A stretch of 37,287 nucleotides of DNA from Prevotella sp. Lineage in GTDB: Bacteria > Bacteroidota > Bacteroidia > Bacteroidales > Bacteroidaceae. The stretch covers positions 1-37,287 of the forward strand of contig JAFUVV010000021.1 of the NCBI GenBank assembly GCA_017477435.1, in the 5' to 3' direction. The notes under the pieces were generated by a model, which did no database searches, was not told the origin of the DNA, and saw nothing but the letters and a program-made list of their open reading frames with translations. Each line of letters opens with the position of its first letter. Positions within the stretch are counted from its first letter, which is position 1. A program made the translations under genes and the position numbers. Shown here piece by piece: positions 8,438 through 15,040 of the stretch.

Positions 8438-8467
8438 TGTTCTGTGCTCGGTTTGCACTAACTTTGC
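8438..8467 (+). promoter_or_regulatory. Promoter for the secreted-protein gene at 8519, inside a repeat
   Basis: TTG at 8438-8440, the 19-base spacer TTCTGTGCTCGGTTTGCAC, then TAACTTTG at 8460-8467. It is an exact consensus match about 50 bases upstream of the ATG at 8519. Confidence 0.75.
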
Positions 8468-8518
8468 AAGCGAATAGTATTGTTTTCGAGTAATAAACAT
8501 TCATAATTTTCAACAACA

Positions 8519-9106
8519 ATGAAACTGATTAGATTATTTGCGTTGGCAGCCGTTATGGTGTGTAGCGTTTCAACGAGTATTGCACAGACAAACCTGGTTG
8601 GTCGTGTGTATGAGAATAAGAATATCCTTGCCGACGAGATGAACAAGGCTTTGAAGAATGCCGATGCTGATATTGATAAGGCTAAGGCGGAGGCTCTGGA
8701 AAAGGCAGAAAAGAAAAAGGGCGGGAAATTGACGGCAGAGGAGTTGGCCAAGCTCGATGAGGAGATAATTGAGGCCCGTAAGATAATGGAGGCTATGAAG
8801 AAGGGTATGTCGACCAGCGTCGGTGTAGAATTCAAAAGCGCCACTGAGATGGTGATGCGCATGAGTATGAAGATAAGCGACGAGGCGTTGAAGGCTGCTG
8901 GGGTCAGTTGGCTGAAGCGTAAGGCAATGAAGGCTGCGCTCGCAATGGCACCGAAGTCGGAGAAGGCGAAATATGTGGTAAAAGGCGATATGATTTTTGT
9001 AGATGAAGGAAAAGAAAGAGATACACTGCGCATAAGCAGCGACGGGAAATATCTCTATGGTAAGTTGGATGCGAAAACAAAATTTACGCTCAGTCGCGTT
9101 AAATAA
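8519..9106 (+). CDS. Small secreted protein of unknown function with a helical charged region
   Basis: A 195-residue protein with a clear signal peptide (LFALAAVMVCSVS, cleaved near SIAQ). Residues about 40-95 are rich in Lys, Glu and Ala with heptad-like spacing (KAKAEALEKAEKKKGGK, AEELAKLDEEIIEARKI), so a coiled coil or long helix is likely. The C-terminal 60 residues look beta-rich (KYVVKGDMIFVDEGKERDTLRIS). I recognise no family. It has its own promoter and terminator, so it is a single-gene unit, and it is probably periplasmic. Confidence 0.75.
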   Translation: MKLIRLFALAAVMVCSVSTSIAQTNLVGRVYENKNILADEMNKALKNADADIDKAKAEALEKAEKKKGGKLTAEELAKLDEEIIEARKIMEAMKKGMSTSVGVEFKSATEMVMRMSMKISDEALKAAGVSWLKRKAMKAALAMAPKSEKAKYVVKGDMIFVDEGKERDTLRISSDGKYLYGKLDAKTKFTLSRVK

Positions 9107-9130
9107 TATAAGGTACACGCATATAATATG

Positions 9131-9171
9131 AAAAAATCCCTGACAACGTATTGCCAGAGATTTTTTTTTTT
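9131..9171. terminator. Bidirectional intrinsic terminator
   Basis: A stem reading AATCCCTG...CAGAGATT (one mismatch) extended by an inner CAA/TTG pairing around a CGTA loop. It is followed by a run of 11 T on the plus strand and preceded by a run of A that acts as a T run on the minus strand. It lies between the convergent genes at 8519-9106 and 9188-9742 and would serve both. Confidence 0.8.
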
Positions 9172-9187
9172 GTAGAATTAGTATTGC

Positions 9188-9742
9188 TTATTTCCTGATT
9201 GCAGCCTCTCGGTCGGCATCCCAATACTTACAGTCGAGCTCGAAGAAGGTGGTTGTGTAAGGTATTGTCATGTCGGTTTTAATAATTACCACCTGATAGA
9301 GCTTCGCTGCTTCGTCGAGCTTTTTGATGAGTTTCTCGTGAGGAATCATTGTGACATCGCTAGGGTTGAGAGCCTCTTGAAGCTGCTTCTTGTATTTGTC
9401 CCATCCGGGAGCGAGTTGTTCCGACAGCCGCTCCTGCTCGCTGTCTTGATAGATGTGTGCAAACACATGCGGTGCCTTGCCTATCATCTCGTTCACCTTG
9501 GCAATCACCTCGTGGTAGCTCTCGGTGGCCATAAGGGTGGTAATGCCGGGATTAGACTGCAGAGGGTAGGCCATGTCGGTGATTACTATCCAGTTGCGAT
9601 GTCCCAAGAGTGGGAGTTTTTCTTCTAATGTTGTTTTCCAGTCTTGCATGTTATTTTTGTCTGTTTTTATGGTTGTCTGATTTGTGCATGCAGTGATGAT
9701 AAGGCATGCGATGAGTAAACAGTGGCTGATTATCTTTTTCAT
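9188..9742 (-). CDS. Lipoprotein resembling RbsD/FucU sugar mutarotases
   Basis: A 184-residue protein with a lipoprotein signal (LLIACLIITAC). The stretch LGHRNWIVITDMAYP resembles the conserved RbsD/FucU segment, in which Gly-His and a following Asp belong to the sugar-binding site of the pyranase/mutarotase fold. The rest (MIGKAPHVFAHIYQD, MIPHEKLIKKL, VVIIKTDMTIPYTT) is compatible with an alpha/beta protein of that kind, though this is a motif-level match. RbsD and FucU are normally cytoplasmic, so an envelope-anchored relative would be unusual. It is the last gene of a minus-strand operon, six bases behind the GH116 gene, which would fit a role in interconverting anomers of released sugars. 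An unrelated lipoprotein remains possible. Confidence 0.55.
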   Translation of the reverse strand: MKKIISHCLLIACLIITACTNQTTIKTDKNNMQDWKTTLEEKLPLLGHRNWIVITDMAYPLQSNPGITTLMATESYHEVIAKVNEMIGKAPHVFAHIYQDSEQERLSEQLAPGWDKYKKQLQEALNPSDVTMIPHEKLIKKLDEAAKLYQVVIIKTDMTIPYTTTFFELDCKYWDADREAAIRK

Positions 9743-9748
9743 AATCTA

Positions 9749-12268
9749 TTAGATATTTGTTGTGAATGTTTCGTTTTCGATGGTCTTTTTCACTTTCAGC
9801 GTCTTGTCGCCGATAGTAAGTTTGTCGAGATTTAGCTTACCGTGTATTACGCTGAGGCTTACTTTTCCACTTTCTATTTGGCATGTGCCCCATGCATAGC
9901 CGTTGCTCCAGAAATAGTTGCCTGGTGCAGATGTGAACGACATGGTGTGGTTGACTCCCGAATAATGGAAGTCGCTTAATGCGATAACAGCGGCCCAGCT
10001 TGCCATAGCGCGTGCATAGTGATGTCCGCACTCAGGCTCGTTGAAAGGATTACGCTTTGAACCGTCAAACCTGTCGCGCACTGCCTTGAAGCATTTCAAT
10101 CCGTCGGAGGTGAGGCCTTCGTACATCATGCCCACTGCGGCACAATACTCAAATCCTGTCATAGCCTCGTTGAAATAGGGGAATGGCACTTCGAGCCGCC
10201 CTTTTGGCCACGAGCCCATTACGAGTCCCGCCTCCTTGGCATAGACGAAAGTGCGCATATTGTTGAAATGACGACCGAAGTCGGGCAGATAGTTATACTT
10301 CATTATGCTCTGCAGTGTAGTCTTAATGTGGTTCTTGTTGCCGAGGTAACCCAGTCCGCAGATATGAGCCATGTATTGTCCTACGAGCTGATCTACAAGA
10401 CATCCCTTTCCGAGTTGGAAATCAGGAATCTTCACGTTGGGATCGTCCATGTTGAGATATTCGAAAGTCTCTGGGTCGGTAATCTTATGCTCGTAGTATT
10501 CGCCGTTGAACAGGTTGGCATCCATCCACTTGCTTCCTTTCTCGAATAGGGCGCGGCATTTCTTTGCGAATGGCTTGTCCTTCATTGCCAATGCCATTTC
10601 CTCTGCTGCTCTGAGAGCTCCCATATACCAGAAGCCCATCTGTGGGTTCGGTCCGAAGTAGTTCACATCCATGGTGTTGTGCTGGCTTCCTTCCATCACA
10701 CCGTCCTGATTGCCGTCCCATCCTTTCTCTGTCCATGCATACGAGAGCACTTTCTTCACTTGTGCCCAGTTGTCGCTTAGGAATTTGTTGTCGCCAGACA
10801 ACTGCCATTCGCGATACATCTTCATAATGCATCCCATCTGACCGTCGGCAGCAACATTGTCGTAAGTTGATGCTTCTGAGAGAGGCAGGTTGGCGCGGAA
10901 ACTCATGTAGCCGTTCTCTCTTGTGGCATAGTTGAATTCCACGTCGCGCATTGTTCTTGCCAGGTCGCCGAAGAGGAATGGCGTGGCTACCTCATAGTTC
11001 CACACATGAGTGCACGATCCTTTGCACGAACCGACATGGTTCCACACTCCTTCCCAGCCCATCATGTGTCCGCTTGGGAGTCGGAACACTGTCTGCGAGC
11101 GCAGGGTGGAGAGGTTGAACAGCGCAGCCTCTTTTACCACGTCGGGCAGGGTAGAGCTCATGAACGAATTAACGAACTGCAATGTGTTGGCTTCGAGTTG
11201 TGGAATGCGTGGCAGAATCTTTTCGGCAGCGTCCCAAGCATCGGCGTAGAGAGTGCTGTAGTAGTTGCCCACCACTGTTTGCGACCATGCCTTGCGATTT
11301 GGGAAATTCCAAGTGAGATAGAACACAAATGTCTCTGTGGCATTTGGAGCGATACGCTTCTTCACTGCCAACGAAGCCATGGGGTCGTCTTCCAGTGGTT
11401 GTTTCTTTTCCACCATAATGCCGTCGTCGCTGAAGTCATCCCAGAAGTTAAGGATAGCATTCTGCCAACTGTTGAGCTTCGAGCATGTGCGATAGCTTAT
11501 CTCGCCCTTGCCGCATGTGGTCAGAGCCATTGTTCCCCAAGCAGGATCGGCCTTGTCAACACCCTCGGAATAGAAGTATATGCCTTTGATGTCGTTGCTC
11601 TCTTTGAACATATTCTGATTCTTCTTTGCCCCAGTCATTCCGTTGTGTCCGTCGCGACCGATGAAGTTGCGCATTGTACCGCAAACCGAAACCTCCATCG
11701 GCGCGTTTGTGGTGTTGGTGACCTCGTATGCCAGCACTGCCACGGGCAGGCTGCTGTCGTCGGTGTTGCATGGGATGAGCGGGTTGAAGCCCTTTATGCG
11801 CACTTTCACAGGAATCGTCTTGTCCGACAGACTTACCTGTCCGAATGGGTATGCGGTATCGAACGACGCATTCTCGAAGCGTGGCATGCCGTGATGGTTT
11901 ACTGCCTCACCGCCGCCACCTCCAAGCATCTCTTGGTCGTAGAGCGGCCCTTCGAGCAGCGTAGTCGATGCAGCCTTGCCGTCTGGCTTCACGTAGATGG
12001 CAAAGAACGGAGCGTTGCTGCTTCCGGTGTAAACGGTGCTGAAGCCTTTTGCTGGAATGTTCATAATCTCCCAGTCGCGCAGTTCACCACGTCCACCCAG
12101 CGACACCTGTCCTGTTCCGATGCCGCCAAGAGGCAAGGCAATCTGAAAGAGATGGCGCGAGTCGTAATGCTTCATGATTGGCCACGATGCCGGTTTCCAT
12201 TCTTCGGCAGAAATGTTTGCTGCAATAATTGCAGACACAAGTGTTAAGAGAATTCTTTTCATTTTCAT
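9749..12268 (-). CDS. Secreted GH116-family beta-glycosidase (GBA2-like)
   Basis: An 839-residue protein with an N-terminal signal peptide ending near ANISA. The segment LPLGGIGTGQVSLGGRGELRD is the hallmark of the GBA2-type N-terminal beta domain (residues about 20-330). From about residue 370 the (alpha/alpha)6 domain begins. DGVMEGSQHNTMDV aligns with the family acid/base region and points to Asp534. I cannot place the nucleophile glutamate with confidence: the usual region reads CTHVWNYEVATPF here. Known GH116 activities include beta-glucosidase, beta-xylosidase and beta-N-acetylglucosaminidase. It is the middle gene of the operon, 16 bases after the GH51 gene. Confidence 0.85.
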   Translation of the reverse strand: MKMKRILLTLVSAIIAANISAEEWKPASWPIMKHYDSRHLFQIALPLGGIGTGQVSLGGRGELRDWEIMNIPAKGFSTVYTGSSNAPFFAIYVKPDGKAASTTLLEGPLYDQEMLGGGGGEAVNHHGMPRFENASFDTAYPFGQVSLSDKTIPVKVRIKGFNPLIPCNTDDSSLPVAVLAYEVTNTTNAPMEVSVCGTMRNFIGRDGHNGMTGAKKNQNMFKESNDIKGIYFYSEGVDKADPAWGTMALTTCGKGEISYRTCSKLNSWQNAILNFWDDFSDDGIMVEKKQPLEDDPMASLAVKKRIAPNATETFVFYLTWNFPNRKAWSQTVVGNYYSTLYADAWDAAEKILPRIPQLEANTLQFVNSFMSSTLPDVVKEAALFNLSTLRSQTVFRLPSGHMMGWEGVWNHVGSCKGSCTHVWNYEVATPFLFGDLARTMRDVEFNYATRENGYMSFRANLPLSEASTYDNVAADGQMGCIMKMYREWQLSGDNKFLSDNWAQVKKVLSYAWTEKGWDGNQDGVMEGSQHNTMDVNYFGPNPQMGFWYMGALRAAEEMALAMKDKPFAKKCRALFEKGSKWMDANLFNGEYYEHKITDPETFEYLNMDDPNVKIPDFQLGKGCLVDQLVGQYMAHICGLGYLGNKNHIKTTLQSIMKYNYLPDFGRHFNNMRTFVYAKEAGLVMGSWPKGRLEVPFPYFNEAMTGFEYCAAVGMMYEGLTSDGLKCFKAVRDRFDGSKRNPFNEPECGHHYARAMASWAAVIALSDFHYSGVNHTMSFTSAPGNYFWSNGYAWGTCQIESGKVSLSVIHGKLNLDKLTIGDKTLKVKKTIENETFTTNI

Positions 12269-12284
12269 TTTTAGGTTTTATTAT

Positions 12285-14207
12285 TTATTTAAGTTTTATT
12301 CTTACAAGTCCCACGCTGTGAGGTGGGAGTGTCGCTTTCAGGCTTTTCTTCACCATCGATGCATCAATTTCAGTCTCGTTGAAATAGCTGTATGGCGTCA
12401 CATCGTCGGCTGCGAATAGCTTACTCTCAATAATCTTTCCTTTGACAGGAATATTGAAATCCTTTTCTGTGTCGTAGCTGGAATTTATCAAGGTGATGGT
12501 CATTATTCCGTCTTTTATTGTAGCAGCCACGGTATTGTCGTCGTTGTCGCTCACCTTGCACACTTTCCCGTCTTGGTGAACTCTCATCAGTTTGAACATC
12601 TGTCCGTTTGCTGTGAGCCAGCTCTTCTCCCTGTCGATCAGGATAGCCCCTTCGCCAACGGGTTGGAAGTAGCACACGAAAGGAATGTCGAGCTCGTTGC
12701 TTTGGTTGATGAAGAAGTGCATCACCCTGGCCGTATATATCCCTTCCGCCACGCACGACGGCCGATACCAGGCATACCACTGGTTCCACTCGTCGAACGA
12801 GATGTGGAGCTTCTTTCCTGTCTTGTCGAGCGAGGCCCTCATGTTCTGTGCATGTCTGACGACGTCGTCGGCCGATTTCGCCACTGCCTCATACGTCGCT
12901 TTGGTGTCTTCAGGCGTGGTGTAGTGGAGGTTAGCGCAATTCCATGCCGCCGGACCGTTATATGTATGGAGCGAGATGTTCTCCACTTTCCCTGCCAGTC
13001 GCGCTGCCGAGTTGGCTGCCCAGTTGTCGTTGGGGTAGGGGCCCGATGACACAAATTCAATATCCGGGCTCACCTTCTTCATCTCGTCGGCATGTTTTTC
13101 TGCCATGTCGGCATATCCCTCGGGGCCTTTGGGGCCTTCCATATGGCCATATCCCATTTCGTTGCCCAGCGACCAGAACCTAACGTCGTAGGGCTCCTTA
13201 TGTCCGCGTTCGGCTCTTTTCCGCCCATATTCCGTATTCTCGTCGCCGTTGCAGTACTCCACCCACTCTGCGCTCTCTTTCGGTGTGCACCATGCCAGGT
13301 TTATTGTCATCATCGGCTCGGCTCCCACCTCGCGACAGAGGGCGATGAAGTCGTCGGTGTTTATCTCGTGATAGTCGAATCCGTCGGTATAAGGCTGCGT
13401 TTCTATCTCTGTTGCAGCCTGCAGCGGTCCGCGCTGGTCGGCGGGCAGCAGTCCGTCTTTCCACCTGTACTCCCCGGCGAAGTTTCCTCCTGGCCAGCGC
13501 AGCAGCCGCGGACCGATGGCTTTCAGCTGTTCTACTACGTCGGTCCTCATGCCGTGGAAGTTCTCCTTTGGCATCATCGACAGCGCTCCGAAGATGACCT
13601 CTGCCTTCTCCGAGAAGCTGAATCTTACCTGTGCATCGCTGTCATCGGCCGATGGAGTCATTTCGAAAGCGTCTATGGCCCAGTCGTCGCTCTTTGTCAG
13701 GTGGAGCGCTTTCGAGGCATAAACCTTTCTTCCCGTTCTGTCGGTCAGCGTGACGTTCAGCGTCACCGGTGCCGACACCTTCGTGATCACCCTCATCTCA
13801 TACTCCTTTCCGCCTTTCAGCATCAGCTCTCCCTGGGCCAGTCCAGCCGTCTGCCCGGAGGTGAGATTGGCCACCACCTGCGAGCTCAGCTCGTTGCTGC
13901 GGCGCATGTTGTTGAGAAAGACGTGGCGCGTATAGCGGTCTCTGCCGTCCATCATAAACAGCACCTTTTCGCCTATCCCTGTCCAGTGAGCTGCCACGCC
14001 GCGGTTCTTCGAAGGTTTGCCGGCAAACTTGCGGTTCTTGAGCATCTGCGCACTCAGTCCGCCGTTCACCGCAGCACGTGTGTGCTCAAGGTTATGGCCG
14101 AAGATATACGGCGATATGTCGGCAGCCGAACCGACGTCGATCCTTTGCCCCACAGCGGTAAGCATGCAGAGTACGGACAAAATAAAAACAATGCCTCTTT
14201 TCGTCAT
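12285..14207 (-). CDS. Secreted GH51-type alpha-L-arabinofuranosidase
   Basis: A 640-residue protein from the ATG at 14207 (TKRGIVFILSVLCMLTAV signal peptide). An in-frame upstream ATG at 14234 would put nine extra residues ahead of the signal and is less likely. Residues about 30-190 are the N-terminal beta/CBM-like region, and about 200-530 a TIM barrel. FWSLGNEMGYG places the acid/base at Glu350 and ISFDEWNQWY the nucleophile at Glu473, both typical of GH51. A beta-sandwich completes the C-terminus. The expected reaction is release of alpha-L-arabinofuranosyl groups; some GH51 members are endoglucanases. It is the first gene of the minus-strand operon with GH116 and the RbsD-like lipoprotein. 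Confidence 0.87.
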   Translation of the reverse strand: MTKRGIVFILSVLCMLTAVGQRIDVGSAADISPYIFGHNLEHTRAAVNGGLSAQMLKNRKFAGKPSKNRGVAAHWTGIGEKVLFMMDGRDRYTRHVFLNNMRRSNELSSQVVANLTSGQTAGLAQGELMLKGGKEYEMRVITKVSAPVTLNVTLTDRTGRKVYASKALHLTKSDDWAIDAFEMTPSADDSDAQVRFSFSEKAEVIFGALSMMPKENFHGMRTDVVEQLKAIGPRLLRWPGGNFAGEYRWKDGLLPADQRGPLQAATEIETQPYTDGFDYHEINTDDFIALCREVGAEPMMTINLAWCTPKESAEWVEYCNGDENTEYGRKRAERGHKEPYDVRFWSLGNEMGYGHMEGPKGPEGYADMAEKHADEMKKVSPDIEFVSSGPYPNDNWAANSAARLAGKVENISLHTYNGPAAWNCANLHYTTPEDTKATYEAVAKSADDVVRHAQNMRASLDKTGKKLHISFDEWNQWYAWYRPSCVAEGIYTARVMHFFINQSNELDIPFVCYFQPVGEGAILIDREKSWLTANGQMFKLMRVHQDGKVCKVSDNDDNTVAATIKDGIMTITLINSSYDTEKDFNIPVKGKIIESKLFAADDVTPYSYFNETEIDASMVKKSLKATLPPHSVGLVRIKLK

Positions 14208-14260
14208 AGTATCAAATTTAGGGGTCTCCCGCAAAGCCTTTGCTCTGGAGATTACGCTGA

Positions 14261-14290
14261 CAAAGTTAGTGCAAGTTGAGCGGAGAACAA
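14261..14290 (-). promoter_or_regulatory. Proximal promoter of the GH51-GH116 operon
   Basis: Minus strand: TTG (14290-14288), a 19-base spacer, then TAACTTTG (14268-14261), an exact consensus. The start site would be near 14255, about 48 bases before the ATG at 14207. Confidence 0.75.
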
Positions 14291-14349
14291 AATAAAAACG
14301 TAAGTTTTTTAATTTTCTATCCTGAGACGCAGCCTGACTTCAACGAAGT

Positions 14350-14379
14350 TAAAGTTAGTGCAAGTTGAGCGGAGAGCAA
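14350..14379 (-). promoter_or_regulatory. Second promoter module upstream of the GH51 operon, degenerate
   Basis: Minus strand: TTG (14379-14377), 19 bases, then TAACTTTA (14357-14350). The spacer is nearly identical to that of the proximal module, 89 bases away. The last -7 base departs from consensus. Confidence 0.45.
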
Positions 14380-14457
14380 AAGACGTGTTGTTGAGCGAAG
14401 CGAAAAATTTATTTTTTTTGCTGAGAAGCAGCCTATTTTCTTCGGACGTATGGCTGA

Positions 14458-14487
14458 CAAAGCTAGTGAAAACCAAGGACAGGACAA
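14458..14487 (-). promoter_or_regulatory. Third, distal promoter module upstream of the GH51 operon
   Basis: Minus strand: TTG (14487-14485), 19 bases, then TAGCTTTG (14465-14458), which fits TAnnTTTG. The spacer has diverged from the other two modules but keeps its exact length. Confidence 0.5.
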
Positions 14488-14575
14488 AATAATAGGAAAA
14501 TATTATTTTCGTTTCTGGCCTTATATTTCCGGCAATTTCGCTGCTTCGGCACCCTCATCTCTGATGGTCGGCTCC

Positions 14576-14660
14576 AGTACAAGGCCCATGTACTCTCAGT
14601 ACACGAGCCATGTACTCTCAGTACACGACTCATGTACTCGCAGTACAAAGCCCATGTACT
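14576..14660. repeat. Four tandem AGTAC-N9-GTACT palindromes, 22-base period
   Basis: Arms AGTAC and GTACT enclose nine bases (for example AAAGCCCAT), with three bases (CTC or CGC) between units. Units start at 14576, 14598, 14620 and 14642. The same unit recurs at 18140-18180 and 35387-35405. Confidence 0.8.
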
Positions 14661-14774
14661 GTTGCAGGCATATTTCTCTGGCGACAATGAAACGACCGCC
14701 CAGTTATGCATCCCCAGTGTCGTGTCTCGACAAGACCAGCATCGATGCAAAGTCATTTTTTTCGTTCTCCGGCG

Positions 14775-14805
14775 TTGCCTGTCCTGAAAATAATACATAC
14801 CTTTG
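14775..14805 (+). promoter_or_regulatory. Promoter for the GH92 / lipoprotein operon
   Basis: TTG at 14775-14777, a 20-base spacer, then TACCTTTG at 14798-14805, matching the Bacteroidota consensus. The leader to the ATG at 15041 would be about 230 bases, long enough to hold regulatory structure. Confidence 0.65.
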
Positions 14806-15040
14806 CAGAAAAGTTTACCTATGTGTCGATATTAAGTACCCGCAGCGAGAAACATGATATTTTTTTCTGTCCGTTTATACGGAAATGCCTGGCTCACTCG
14901 TCTTATTTATAACAAGGAAATAAAAGAATTCTCCCGACTCGCATATGCTCATGGTCGCGAGCAGAATCCGGACGAAAAAGGCAGAGTCGGATTGCTGATG
15001 CGGGTGGAGGACAGAATTGAAATTAAGTTAAAGTTTTAGT

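Larger units (their letters stand above)
7823..8518. other. Intergenic region with paired outward-facing promoter repeats
   Basis: A 696-base gap between divergent genes. Its ends are inverted copies of one AT-rich repeat. The left end (about 7895-7996) reads toward the oxidoreductase; two tandem copies at about 8331-8383 and 8415-8467 read toward the secreted-protein gene. Each copy joins a promoter core to AAATAAATTTATT-rich DNA and a GTGCAGCCTAA block. The interior (about 8000-8300) holds two perfect palindromes sharing TTTTGCTAGCAAAA and no convincing gene. Confidence 0.7.
14208..15040. other. Intergenic region with tandem promoter repeats and AGTAC palindromes
   Basis: An 833-base gap between divergent operons. 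It holds three minus-strand promoter modules (14261-14487), four tandem AGTAC-N9-GTACT palindromes (14576-14660) and a plus-strand promoter (14775-14805). A 61-codon frame at 14854-15039 ends one base before the GH92 start; I do not accept it as a gene. Confidence 0.7.

Noticed and set aside
11006-12247. 413-codon plus-strand frame opposite GH116
   Set aside because: The opposite strand encodes a full GH116 protein; the frame has no domain or plausible signal.
13092-14279. 395-codon plus-strand frame opposite GH51
   Set aside because: The composition is that of a shadow of a GC3-biased gene on the other strand, and it runs into promoter repeats.
14576-14660. Tandem palindromes as a CRISPR array
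   Set aside because: The spacers between units are only three bases and nearly constant, and no cas gene is present.
14450-14857. 135-codon plus-strand frame across the AGTAC palindromes
   Set aside because: Its middle is a translation of the tandem repeat (CTRSTKPMYC-like) and it covers promoter elements, so it is not a gene.
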